Assembly: GCF_030063415.1 (NCBI RefSeq)
Contig: NZ_JASITA010000017.1
Coordinates: 101,177-165,176 of the forward strand
DNA from: Streptomyces sp. H27-C3
Lineage (GTDB): Bacteria > Actinomycetota > Actinomycetes > Streptomycetales > Streptomycetaceae
Direction: 5' to 3'
DNA: 64,000 nucleotides
The notes under the pieces are model-generated. The model had not been told where the DNA came from and ran no database searches. It worked only from the letters and a program-made list of their open reading frames with translations. The position numbers and the translations under genes were made by a program. This document shows, piece by piece, positions 26,401 through 33,997 of the stretch (position 1 is the first letter of the stretch; each line of letters starts with the position of its first letter).

Positions 26401-26529
26401 CTAGGCGCAGGTGCAGTCGGGGTGTTCGCTGGAGCCGTTGGCTCCGCACCCGCAGCAGTGCGGGTAGAAGTACGGGTCACTGTCGTCGGAGGGCTCGCAC
26501 AGCTCGCAGCCCTCGTAGTCGTCGTCCAT
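26401..26529 (-). CDS. 42-residue Cys-rich microprotein
   Basis: A short gene with a good AAGGAG site that overlaps the end of the preceding gene. The protein is acidic and holds seven Cys in three clusters: CELC near residue 8, CCGC near residue 25 and CTC at the end. It may bind one zinc ion. Codon third positions are strongly GC, as in a real gene. I do not know its function; small Cys-rich proteins are common in AICEs next to the replication genes. Confidence 0.7.
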   Translation of the reverse strand: MDDDYEGCELCEPSDDSDPYFYPHCCGCGANGSSEHPDCTCA

Positions 26530-26532
26530 GGC

Positions 26533-27138
26533 TCAGTGCTCCTTGGTGGTGTCGATGGTGGGGAGTTCGGGCAGGCCCGCGCTCTGGAGGGCCTGCGGGT
26601 TGAAGCCAGGCAAAGTCGCGCGGGTGATGAGCGCGGTGGCCAGCTGCTCGGCATAGGCCGCACCGGAGCGGGCGACTTCGATCTGTGCCCCGGCGCGGAG
26701 GGCTTCGACGCGTTCGATGTGGCCGTGTTCCTCGCGCCGTTCGCTCAGGTGCTGGTGGTGCGCGACGTTGGCGCGGCGGTCGGTGCGCCAGTGCCGGGCG
26801 GCCATGCCGTAGGCGAGGGTGGTGGCCAGCGCCCACAGCAGCAACGGCAACGAGATCCCATCGGCGTATCCGGCGATGCCGGACAGGGCGAGGCTCCCGG
26901 AGATGGCGTACCCGGTGGCGGCCAGTGGGGCGTTGCCGGTGCGGGAGAGGGAAGCGCCGGCCGCAGCAGCCCCGGCGGCGAGGACGACCATCAACGCGGC
27001 GTTGCCGAAGCTGTGTTCGGCGCCGTTGGCGTTCCAGATCCTGCCGAGGATGAGCACGGTCGTGGTGGCCACGGCCGGGGCCGCTTTGGGGGCGGCGAGG
27101 GTGAGCCAGTGGCGGGCGACGATCGGTTCGTTCATCAC
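26533..27138 (-). CDS. Membrane protein of the AICE transfer region
   Basis: A 201-residue protein with about four membrane helices in the first 115 residues (including NAALMVVLAAGAAAAGASL and ISLPLLLWALATTLAYGMA), then a cytoplasmic His/Glu-rich helical tail with RHWRTDRRANVAHHQHL. It resembles Streptomyces Spd (spread) or other AICE membrane proteins in layout only. GTG 27138 or ATG 27135 both suit the GAGGAG site. Its stop lies in the ribosome site of the Cys-rich microprotein. Confidence 0.78.
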   Translation of the reverse strand: MMNEPIVARHWLTLAAPKAAPAVATTTVLILGRIWNANGAEHSFGNAALMVVLAAGAAAAGASLSRTGNAPLAATGYAISGSLALSGIAGYADGISLPLLLWALATTLAYGMAARHWRTDRRANVAHHQHLSERREEHGHIERVEALRAGAQIEVARSGAAYAEQLATALITRATLPGFNPQALQSAGLPELPTIDTTKEH

Positions 27139-27149
27139 GGGGCTCTCCT

Positions 27150-27338
27150 CTACATCTCGGGGATGGCGTTGATCAGGGCGGTGGTGAGCTCGTTCACCGG
27201 ACCGGCCGCGCCGGTCGAGGCGAGGAAGAAGCCGAACATCACGGCGATGAACGCCGACCCGAAGCCGAGGGACTTGCCGCGCAGCAGGAAGAACAGGACC
27301 AGTCCGAACAGGGCCACGAGCGAGACGGTGACGGCCAT
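27150..27338 (-). CDS. Small AICE membrane protein
   Basis: A 62-residue protein with two membrane helices (VSLVALFGLVLFFLL and AFIAVMFGFFLAST) separated by a RGKSLGFG loop. I start it at the ATG 27338. The gap to the next gene is 11 nt. Small two-helix proteins of this sort are typical of Streptomyces mobile elements; a role in spreading within hyphae is possible but unproven. Confidence 0.75.
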   Translation of the reverse strand: MAVTVSLVALFGLVLFFLLRGKSLGFGSAFIAVMFGFFLASTGAAGPVNELTTALINAIPEM

Positions 27339-27342
27339 GGGG

Positions 27343-27633
27343 CTATCCCTTCGAGGTGGGCTTGAAGGCGGGCTTCTTGGGGGTGTTGGTGCCGTCGCGG
27401 TAGAGGCGCAGCCAGATGTTGTAGAGGTGGCGGCCGACGCGTATGCGCTTACGTTCGCCTCGGCAGCGGCGGCAGGTCTTGCCGGGGCGGAGCTGTCCGC
27501 GCCGGTTCTTCTTGAGCGCGTAGCCGAAGCCCTTGCACTTGCGGCAGTCCCCGAACGGCGACGACGCACACAAGCTGACGTAACCGAGAGTGATGATGAG
27601 TAGGCAGGCGATAGCGAGGAGGGCAGGGGGCAT
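27343..27633 (-). CDS. Small membrane-anchored CxxC protein (DnaJ-type zinc knuckle)
   Basis: A 96-residue protein. One N-terminal helix (PALLAIACLLIITLGYVSL) is followed by two CxxC motifs (CRKCKGFGYAL and CRRCRGERKR), the spacing of half a DnaJ zinc finger, and a very basic tail. It probably holds a zinc ion at the inner face of the membrane and may touch DNA through the tail. Gap of 4 nt to the two-helix protein; it is the first gene behind the traB terminator region. Confidence 0.75.
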   Translation of the reverse strand: MPPALLAIACLLIITLGYVSLCASSPFGDCRKCKGFGYALKKNRRGQLRPGKTCRRCRGERKRIRVGRHLYNIWLRLYRDGTNTPKKPAFKPTSKG

Positions 27634-27671
27634 GGAGGGCCTCCGGGGCCGGGTTTCAGGGGTTTGTGCAG

Positions 27672-27721
27672 GTGGGCCGCTATGCGCTAGCGGGCTGATC
27701 AGGGCCCATGTGGGCCGCTAT
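27672..27721. repeat. Direct repeats GTGGGCCGCTAT behind traB
   Basis: Two perfect 12-mers at 27672-27683 and 27710-27721. A palindrome CGCTAGCG lies between them. The repeats lead straight into the GCTATCGATAGC palindromes at 27723-27768. Together they are a candidate clt site for TraB binding. Confidence 0.75.
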
Positions 27722-27722
27722 C

Positions 27723-27768
27723 GGGGCTGCTATCGATAGCGGGTGCGTGCGCTATCGATAGCAGCCCC
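27723..27768. terminator. 18-bp perfect inverted repeat with paired GCTATCGATAGC palindromes
   Basis: Arms GGGGCTGCTATCGATAGC and its complement separated by 10 nt, just 7 nt after the traB stop. Each arm contains a 12-bp palindrome of its own. It may terminate traB transcription, but the nested palindromes also fit a protein binding site. Confidence 0.7.
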
Positions 27769-27774
27769 GGGCGG

Positions 27775-29952
27775 TCAGCTCACGTCCCGGTTTCGGTTAC
27801 GCTCCGCTACCGTGTTGGTGATGTCGTCGCGCTTGATTCCGCGCTTGTTGACGAACTTTCCGTCGATGCGGCGCCCGATCTGCCCGGCGGCGATGCCGTA
27901 GGGCTTGAGGGCCGCGGTCAGGTGCGCGGTCTGCTCTTCGCTGCCCATGCGGGCCCAGTCGCCGTAACGCTCGGGCCGCAGATCGGCCAGCCGCTCCACG
28001 ACCGTCTCGTTCCACACCTTGGCCTCATCCGTGGGCACGACGGCGAGGATGTCGGCCAGCAGGGTGTCACTGGCCTTCTCCTTCTTCGGCGCGTCCGGGT
28101 CGGGCAGCGTGCCGGCCGCCTTCCGGGCGGCCTTGGCGCGCTCGCAGATCGTGTCTGCGGTGGCGTTGTCGATGTAGTACGAGCGGACGATCTGCGGGTT
28201 CGGCCCGGCCCCGACCAGGTAGCCGATGCCCAGGTCCTCGGCGGTGAACGAGGTGGCGCGGATGCCGTTTTTGTACATCGAGGTCCCGAGCACCATGTCG
28301 TTCTCGGGCTGGCCCATGACCTGAAGGCAGAAGCGGATGCCGACGTTGGCGCTGATTGCCTTGGGCAGGCTGTCGGCGTCCGGGCGCTGCGTGCCGAGCA
28401 GCAGGATCACCCCAAGTGCCCGGCCCCGCTTGATGATGGCGGTCGCCAGCTCAGCGGCTTTCTTGCCGAGCCGCTCGTGGGTGAACACTTCCTGGCACTC
28501 GTCGATGGACATCACCAGCGGGTGCAGACCCAGTGACTTCTTCGCCGCCAGGGCCGGGGTGACCTTGTTCTCCGGGCAGATGTCCTTGGGCAGTTTGTTG
28601 ATCACTCGTGCCCGGCGGTCGAGTTCCCGGTAGACGTACTCCATGGCGTCCACGCAGCCCTCGACCGTGGCGTCATCCCCGGGACCGGAGCCGTAGGAGT
28701 GGGAGATGGGCTGGAAGGAGGAGAAGTCGCCGGTGCCCTTGAACTCCCAGGTGTGCAGCTCAGCGGTCGGGTCCATCGCTGCGGCGAGCAGCAGGATGCG
28801 CAGCGCGAATGTCTTGCCGCGGCCCGGCATGGCGCCGGTCAGGAAGTTCGCGTACATGAGGTCGAAGGCGACCTGTCGGCCGCGCGGATCGGTGCCGTAC
28901 GGCACCGGCTTGAACAGCGAGGTGGTACCGGTCTTGAGCAGTGGCCACGACGGCTGGGGGGCGCGGGCCATGTCCTGATCCCCCACCCACAGCATCACCC
29001 GCCCCGGGTGCTCCCCGGGTACGGGCTCGGGCCAGACACAGCCCAGCGACTTGCGCAGACCCGACGCGAGGCGCTCGCGGCGGTCCAGCACGTCGGAGAC
29101 GGTCACCCCGTACGGGACATCGATATCGGCGCGCCAGCCCTTGCCATCACGCTGGATCGGGGCCTTGAACTCAATGCCCGCCTTGCCCTTGGCAGCCTGC
29201 TTGTTGATCTCCGCAATACCCAGGGCGGCGAACGCACGGGCCACAATGTCCGAGGTCAGGCGCTGCACCTGCGGCAGATCCACCGCACGCACGATGACCG
29301 GCGCATCCTCCGGCCGCCCGACATGCCCCAACGCCAGCAGCAGCGCCGTGACCGACACCATCTGAAGCCAGCCCGGGGCCAGCACATACAGGGCGAGCGC
29401 GGCGCCCATGCCGATCAGCGAGGCCAGGACCGCGACCAGCGTCCGCAACCGCACCCGCGCATCACGCTGACGCGACAGCTTCAAATAGGTGGCGGCGTCT
29501 TCCTTCTCCACCATCGCGCGGCGGACCGGCTCACCCTCCTTGTCGGACACCCACCGCAGCGCGCCACCGGTGAACTTCGCGGCCCCGCGCGGCGACAGCA
29601 GCGCAAGACGCGCGGCGTAGACCGGGGAGCGGACCGCGTGATACCCGGCCTTGTGGCCGTAGTGCCCGGCCACCCAACCCGTAGCGGCCTTCAGCTCTGC
29701 TGCCGACTTGAGCCACATCGGGACCACCGGGCGCCGCTTGGCACCCCTGAGCCGGTCCATGAACCCGAGCCCCGCCGGGGCCGATCCATCCACCAGCACC
29801 CGAGCGGCCGGGGCAGTCGGCTCGACCGCTCCGGTCCGGGCTGAGCGCGCCTTGTCGAGGTCGACCACATCCGCCCCGCCATCGGTCCCGGGGTCGGTGG
29901 CCATGTCGGCTTCGAGCCGGTTGAACAGTTCGTTCTCGTCGTCGTGATTCAC
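27775..29952 (-). CDS. traB: FtsK/SpoIIIE-type DNA translocase, TraB/TraSA conjugation protein
   Basis: A 725-residue hexameric-type motor. Two membrane helices near residues 170-210 (LRTLVAVLASLIGMGAAL and WLQMVSVTALLLALG) precede the ATPase with Walker A LTGAMPGRGKT near residues 372-382, Walker B LHPLVMSIDECQ, and the GTQRPDADSLPKAI box. A winged helix (LKPYGIAAGQIGRRIDGKFVNKRG) ends the protein, as in TraB, where it reads 8-bp clt repeats. It pumps double-stranded DNA between hyphae without a relaxase. The GTG at 29952 has AAGGA upstream; a longer reading to 30033 is not supported. Confidence 0.93.
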   Translation of the reverse strand: MNHDDENELFNRLEADMATDPGTDGGADVVDLDKARSARTGAVEPTAPAARVLVDGSAPAGLGFMDRLRGAKRRPVVPMWLKSAAELKAATGWVAGHYGHKAGYHAVRSPVYAARLALLSPRGAAKFTGGALRWVSDKEGEPVRRAMVEKEDAATYLKLSRQRDARVRLRTLVAVLASLIGMGAALALYVLAPGWLQMVSVTALLLALGHVGRPEDAPVIVRAVDLPQVQRLTSDIVARAFAALGIAEINKQAAKGKAGIEFKAPIQRDGKGWRADIDVPYGVTVSDVLDRRERLASGLRKSLGCVWPEPVPGEHPGRVMLWVGDQDMARAPQPSWPLLKTGTTSLFKPVPYGTDPRGRQVAFDLMYANFLTGAMPGRGKTFALRILLLAAAMDPTAELHTWEFKGTGDFSSFQPISHSYGSGPGDDATVEGCVDAMEYVYRELDRRARVINKLPKDICPENKVTPALAAKKSLGLHPLVMSIDECQEVFTHERLGKKAAELATAIIKRGRALGVILLLGTQRPDADSLPKAISANVGIRFCLQVMGQPENDMVLGTSMYKNGIRATSFTAEDLGIGYLVGAGPNPQIVRSYYIDNATADTICERAKAARKAAGTLPDPDAPKKEKASDTLLADILAVVPTDEAKVWNETVVERLADLRPERYGDWARMGSEEQTAHLTAALKPYGIAAGQIGRRIDGKFVNKRGIKRDDITNTVAERNRNRDVS

Positions 29953-30057
29953 TGCTGATTCCTTCCGAAATGGAGGGGTGAGCGGGCCCGGCCGACGCTG
30001 TAGGAGGTGGACGGTCGGGCCCGTGCAGAACAAGGTTCAGTGCCGAAGGGGGCACCA

Positions 30058-30079
30058 ACTATCCGGACTTTCGGATAGT
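30058..30079. promoter_or_regulatory. Palindrome upstream of traB (ACTATCCG-N6-CGGATAGT)
   Basis: Perfect 8-bp arms around a 6-nt spacer, about 105 nt upstream of the traB start and just behind the metallopeptidase-like gene. A candidate operator for the element's GntR-type or other repressor. Confidence 0.65.
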
Positions 30080-30102
30080 CGTGGCCCACGGTTGACAGGG
30101 CG

Positions 30103-30654
30103 TCAGGCGGCGGTGCGGGTGAGCTGGCTGGCGAGGTGTTCGGCGCGGTACGCCTCTTTCTCCTCAGCCCGCAGCCGCCGGGCGCTCTCGCGGTCCTCAC
30201 GGCGCGACTGCGGCTCGATGCCGAACCCGTCGCGCAAGTCGCGGATCATCCGCTCCCGGACGCCGGGACGGCTGTACTGCATGGCGTGCGTCAGCTCGTG
30301 CACGAGCGTCACCGCAACGTCATCGGCGGTGCGGTGCTGGTGAGCGTTGAGCAGAAGCAGAACGCCCCCGTCCGGCAGAGCCACCGCCCGGCCAGCCGCC
30401 CCACGGGCGTGCCGGTTCGCGTCGGCCAGAGCACGGGCCCGGACGCGGTCATCGACGTCTCCGACCAGGGCCGTTTCCGCCGAAGTAGCCAGCTCAGCCA
30501 AACCCCGAGGGGTAGTGACGGTGACCTGTACGCGGGGCATGCGCCCGGGGACGGACCGCTCAACGATGCGGGCGGCAAGCGGGGCGAGGTACTTGGCCTC
30601 GCGCACGATGTCGCGGCGGCCGAACAGCTTGTGCGGAGCAACAGTGATCTTCAC
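30103..30654 (-). CDS. HExxH metallopeptidase-like AICE protein
   Basis: A 183-residue soluble protein carrying VTLVHELTHAMQYS, the HExxH zinc-peptidase motif, at about residue 117, with a third ligand possibly in the C-terminal Glu-rich helix (ESARRLRAEEKEAYRAEH). The first 80 residues are alpha/beta. GTG start at 30654 with AAGGAG. Such proteins recur in actinomycete elements next to traB; the substrate is unknown. A role in opening the peptidoglycan or in processing a regulator is speculative. Confidence 0.8.
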   Translation of the reverse strand: MKITVAPHKLFGRRDIVREAKYLAPLAARIVERSVPGRMPRVQVTVTTPRGLAELATSAETALVGDVDDRVRARALADANRHARGAAGRAVALPDGGVLLLLNAHQHRTADDVAVTLVHELTHAMQYSRPGVRERMIRDLRDGFGIEPQSRREDRESARRLRAEEKEAYRAEHLASQLTRTAA

Positions 30655-30682
30655 AGCGAATCTCCTTCGAGGATCGGCACGT

Positions 30683-31036
30683 TCAGGCAGCGCACTGTTC
30701 GTCGGGGTAGGCGCAGGTCACGCACATGCCGAGCGAGGTCGGGATGCAGTACCCGGCATCGGTGCGGCACTCGGGGCAGGTGCGGCGGGCGCACATCGCC
30801 TTGGCGAGCGCACCCCACTTCGCCGGGGTCATCGGACGGACCGGCTTAGCAAGGTCGATGCGGTAGAGGTAGGCGATCAGGGGCGGGCGCTTGCGCCGGG
30901 GGCGTTCCAGTTGGGCGACCACCGGATGTCCGCCCGGCCGCAGTTGCCGCGCGCGGAGCTGGCGGTAGGTGGCCAGGCCGTCCGGGGCAAGGTCCCAGCG
31001 ATAGATGGGGAGGCCGGACGGTTCCCAGCGGCTCAT
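30683..31036 (-). CDS. RRQRL-motif-like zinc-binding protein
   Basis: A 117-residue protein with the segment LATYRQLRARQLRPGGHPVVAQL near residue 20 and a C-terminal Cys cluster (CARRTCPECRTDAGYC...CVTCAYPDEQC) that can bind zinc. It resembles the small RRQRL zinc-binding proteins of Streptomyces mobile elements. Function unknown. Its ATG overlaps the end of the DUF2637 gene by ATGA, so they are co-translated. Confidence 0.78.
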   Translation of the reverse strand: MSRWEPSGLPIYRWDLAPDGLATYRQLRARQLRPGGHPVVAQLERPRRKRPPLIAYLYRIDLAKPVRPMTPAKWGALAKAMCARRTCPECRTDAGYCIPTSLGMCVTCAYPDEQCAA

Positions 31037-32046
31037 GAGGTGGCGCTGCCGACCGCGTGCAGATGCGGGGCCTGGTCGGCATCGCGCAGATCCTGATACC
31101 GGCCGGAGACCCAGCCGATCGACCAGCCGGTCAGCTCGACCGCCGCCCGTACCGGAAGACCGGCGCTGACAGCGGCCCGTACGATCTCCCGTGCCCGCTC
31201 CTCTGGGAGCCTCTCGGTGGCGGGTCCGGCGGACAGCAGGGCGTCGCGTTCACGCTCACGCTGCTGCTGTTCACGCTCGCGTTCACGGTGTTCACGCGCC
31301 GCCCGCTCCCGGCCCTCAGCTTCGGCGCGCTCAGCAGCCTCGCGCTCGATGCGTTCACGGTCGCGCTGTTGCTGTTCACGCTCCTGTTCACGGCGTTCAC
31401 GCTCCGCCCGGGCAGCACGCTCTTGCGCTTCGGTGCGCCCGCGCTCGGCCTGCTGTGCCCGCTCTTCACGTTCGGCCTGCTCGCGGACCAGACGCGCTTC
31501 GTGCTCGCGCTGTTCACGCACCAGCCGCGCCTGATGCTCGCGTTCATCCCGAACGCGCTGGGTGGCAGTTTCGGTCCGCTGGGCAGTGGCTTGCTCGCGC
31601 TCGGCTCGCTCCGTGCGTTCCTTGGCGTGCAGGGCGGCCACCGCAGCGGCGATAGCGCGCCGGTAGGCCAAGCCGCTCTCCGCCGTGACGATGAGCAGTA
31701 GCGGTGAAACGGAGTGGACGGCGACCCCGACCAGGTCTTTTCGGAGTGCAGAGTCGGCCACGTTCAGTGCCAGGGTCATGGCGCCGGTCATCCACCGCAG
31801 GGCGGTGGGCCAGCGTCCGCCCTGCCCGCCCAACCCCGCCAGCACGGCATCGAGGCGGACCACGATCACGACCGCCGCATCGACCACCAGGGGCAGGATC
31901 GGCGCGGTCCAGTCCCAGTCATCGGGGGTGTGGGCGGCCATAAGCGGGGTGACGGTGAGGATCGAGTAGAGCATCGCTCCACCGACGATCAACCACGTCC
32001 CGACCGACAAAGCGCGCTCTGCTGAACGGATCTGAACACTGTTCAC
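31033..32046 (-). CDS. DUF2637 membrane protein with coiled coil and HTH tail
   Basis: A 337-residue protein. Four membrane helices lie in residues 15-125 (DUF2637: TWLIVGGAMLYSILTV, ILPLVVDAAVVIVVRLDAV and others). A long charged coiled coil of Arg, Glu and Gln (about 140-275) follows, and a C-terminal helix-turn-helix (IVRAAVSAGLPVRAAVELTGWSIGWVSGRY). DUF2637 proteins are AICE hallmarks and are thought to link DNA to the membrane or to help spread. The GTG start overlaps the stop of the preceding gene. Confidence 0.9.
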   Translation of the reverse strand: MNSVQIRSAERALSVGTWLIVGGAMLYSILTVTPLMAAHTPDDWDWTAPILPLVVDAAVVIVVRLDAVLAGLGGQGGRWPTALRWMTGAMTLALNVADSALRKDLVGVAVHSVSPLLLIVTAESGLAYRRAIAAAVAALHAKERTERAEREQATAQRTETATQRVRDEREHQARLVREQREHEARLVREQAEREERAQQAERGRTEAQERAARAERERREQEREQQQRDRERIEREAAERAEAEGRERAAREHREREREQQQRERERDALLSAGPATERLPEERAREIVRAAVSAGLPVRAAVELTGWSIGWVSGRYQDLRDADQAPHLHAVGSATS

Positions 32047-32381
32047 GACCCGACCACCGCCCCCGAAGCAACGGCGTCAAGAGCCGGGATCTCGGCGTAG
32101 CCGGTCAGGCGCAACCGGGCACCGGCAAAGGAAGCTTCGGCCTGCAACACCCTCGTTCGGCCCTTCCCCTGAACGCGGTGGACGACGCTTTCGGACGCGA
32201 TGCTCAAGGCATCCCGCCATGCCTCGAACCCGCTCAGATCGTCGTGGAACGACATCTCCAGCTGGTCCGGGTAGAGCGTGGACACCGACAGATACGCAGC
32301 CGGAAGGTGCGGGTACTCCGCACCGAACAGACGCAAGAGCAGCAGCGGACCGTTCAGGTCCTGCAAGGTCTGCGCGCTCAT
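32043..32381 (-). CDS. Hypothetical AICE protein
   Basis: A 112-residue soluble protein with no domain I can name. It has an alpha/beta look (YLSVSTLYPDQLEMSFHDDLSGFEAWRDAL). It overlaps the DUF6284-like gene by ATGA and the DUF2637 gene by GTGA, so it belongs to one translationally linked operon from 32644 to 30683. Confidence 0.75.
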   Translation of the reverse strand: MSAQTLQDLNGPLLLLRLFGAEYPHLPAAYLSVSTLYPDQLEMSFHDDLSGFEAWRDALSIASESVVHRVQGKGRTRVLQAEASFAGARLRLTGYAEIPALDAVASGAVVGS

Positions 32382-32644
32382 GCCGCACCACCGCTCTGGG
32401 CCACCGCGGCACGGTTGGTCAGGTCCCGACGTGCGGCCAGCACCCGGTGACGGGCCCGGCGGATCCGCCGGGCGTCCAGCTCGCTGGCCGGCCGGTCCAC
32501 GGCCATGATCTGCGCGTCCAGCAGCACGACGTCCGCGAGGATCGCGGGCATCTCGCACTCGATCGCGTCCAGCTCCGCATCCGTCGGCTCCATGAAGTCG
32601 GCGAACGCGGTAACAGCGTCCTGAAGTGTGACGATGTGGTTCAT
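32378..32644 (-). CDS. DUF6284-like small AICE protein
   Basis: An 88-residue acidic to basic helical protein (MNHIVTLQDAVTAFADFMEPTDAELDAIE, RRIRRARHRVLAARR). It matches the small DUF6284-type proteins that sit at the head of Streptomyces AICE operons. The ATG is preceded by GGGAGA. It is the first gene of the operon, so the promoter should lie at 32645-32,900. Confidence 0.75.
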   Translation of the reverse strand: MNHIVTLQDAVTAFADFMEPTDAELDAIECEMPAILADVVLLDAQIMAVDRPASELDARRIRRARHRVLAARRDLTNRAAVAQSGGAA

Positions 32645-32684
32645 GGGTCGTGTTCTCCCTGGTAGGCAGAACGGCCCGAACAGT

Positions 32685-32710
32685 GGCCCCGGTGCTCTAA
32701 CACCGGGGCC
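32685..32710. terminator. 10-bp GC hairpin upstream of the DUF6284-like gene
   Basis: Perfect stem GGCCCCGGTG/CACCGGGGCC with a 6-nt loop, no T tract. It sits in the leader of the operon and could be an attenuator or a terminator for transcripts coming from the right. Confidence 0.7.
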
Positions 32711-33230
32711 GCGCGCCGTTGGGATGGGTGGAGTGCCCCGGACCGGAGTCGAACCGGCCCTGCGACCTTCGGGGCGACGTGCACGGATCTCCTATGCGCA
32801 CGGTGCCTCTCGGCCCGGGGAGTTCCGCAGTCCCGGGAGTCACTGAGGCCATGTGCCGTGCGGTTGCTTTGAGTCGGTGGCGTGTCCCCCTACGGGGTGT
32901 GGGACCCGGTTGTGACGCGGGTCCGGTCTCGGCCGACTGGTCTCCACTCGCTCTCACCCGTTGCAATCACGGCCGTCTCACTGCGGTGGATCACGCGATT
33001 GAGTTGTCGATCGGTCCGCCGTCCGAGGACCGCAAACCGATGCAGTACCTGTATTACAGGTGCTGCATGATGCTTCCGTCAAGTAGCCCGACGGAACTTC
33101 TTGCTTTCGCGCCGGGACTTCCTGGCGCACCATCAGAATCTCTCCAGGTCAGGGTCGTTGGTTACCCCACCCATGGACACGTTGGGTTGATCTCGCTACC
33201 GTCAAGAGCTCCCAAGAAGTCCCACCGGGG
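32711..33230. other. Intergenic stretch with tRNA-like T arm
   Basis: About 520 nt without a convincing gene. On the minus strand the segment 32734-32759 is a good T arm plus acceptor strand (GCCGG-TTCGACT-CCGGT then CCGGGGC-A), but the 5' part does not fold into a full cloverleaf. It looks like the 3' half of a tRNA or an old attachment site. The rest should hold the divergent promoters of the DUF6284-like operon and the XRE gene. Confidence 0.5.
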
Positions 33231-33995
33231 GTGGAGATGCCCAACGAACGCTTACGCTCGGCGCTCTTGGCTCAGGGCCTGACCGTGCAGCAACTCGCAG
33301 AAGCGATCGAGGTCAACCCGAAGACGGTCGAACGCTGGATCACGCAGGGGAAAGTGCCATATCGGCGGCACCAATACGCCACCGCGTCAACGCTGAAAGT
33401 CGACGTCACGACGCTGTGGGAGGACGCTCGCGCCGTCGACACTTCGACGGACCTGAGCCGCGCGGAGATCCTCACCGTCTACCCGCATCGCCACATGGTC
33501 CCGGCCGGCTTGTGGCGCGAGATGTACGGGCGCGCGTCGCATCGCATCGACTTGCTTGCCTACGCCGGGTTGTGGATGTCCGAGGACCCGCAGTTCATCG
33601 GGCTCCTCCGCATGAAGTCGGAGGCTGGGGCGCAGGTCCGCATTCTGCTGGGGGACCCAGGTTGCCCGGCCGTCCAGCAGCGCGGCATAGATGAGGGCCA
33701 CCGCATCATGGACGGGAAGATCCGTAACGCCCTGATGAACTACCGGCCTCTGTTCGACAGCCATCCGGACATCGATTTCCGGCTCCACGGCGCGACGCTC
33801 TACAACTCACTGTTCCGCGCCGATGACGAGATGTTGGTGAACACGCACGTCTACGGAATCGGCGCGTACCTAGCCCCTGTCCTGCACCTGCGGCGGCTCC
33901 CCGGCGGCGGCCTCTTCGACACGTACGCGAATAGCATCGAACACACCTGGACCGGCGGTCGCCAGGTCACGGACAACGACATCTCGGGAGCTTGA
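33231..33995 (+). CDS. XRE-family regulator with DUF5919 (phospholipase D-like) domain
   Basis: A 254-residue protein. The helix-turn-helix covers residues 5-60 (LRSALLAQGLTVQQLAEAIEVNPKTVERWITQG), then a DUF5919 domain that resembles a phospholipase D fold follows (SHRIDLLAYAGLWMSEDPQF, GAQVRILLGDPGCPAV). Such domains may sense or cut a nucleotide or lipid. The start is GTG 33231 or the in-frame ATG 33237; neither has a well-spaced site. It forms a plus-strand pair with the Nudix gene (2-nt gap). Confidence 0.88.
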   Translation: MEMPNERLRSALLAQGLTVQQLAEAIEVNPKTVERWITQGKVPYRRHQYATASTLKVDVTTLWEDARAVDTSTDLSRAEILTVYPHRHMVPAGLWREMYGRASHRIDLLAYAGLWMSEDPQFIGLLRMKSEAGAQVRILLGDPGCPAVQQRGIDEGHRIMDGKIRNALMNYRPLFDSHPDIDFRLHGATLYNSLFRADDEMLVNTHVYGIGAYLAPVLHLRRLPGGGLFDTYANSIEHTWTGGRQVTDNDISGA

Positions 33996-33997
33996 GC

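Noticed and set aside
32734..32830. Functional tRNA on the minus strand
   Set aside because: The 5' acceptor, D arm and anticodon stem do not form; only the T arm side fits.
32719..33282. Plus-strand frame of 187 codons before the XRE gene
   Set aside because: Starts in the tRNA-like segment, lacks a ribosome site and overlaps the XRE gene out of frame.
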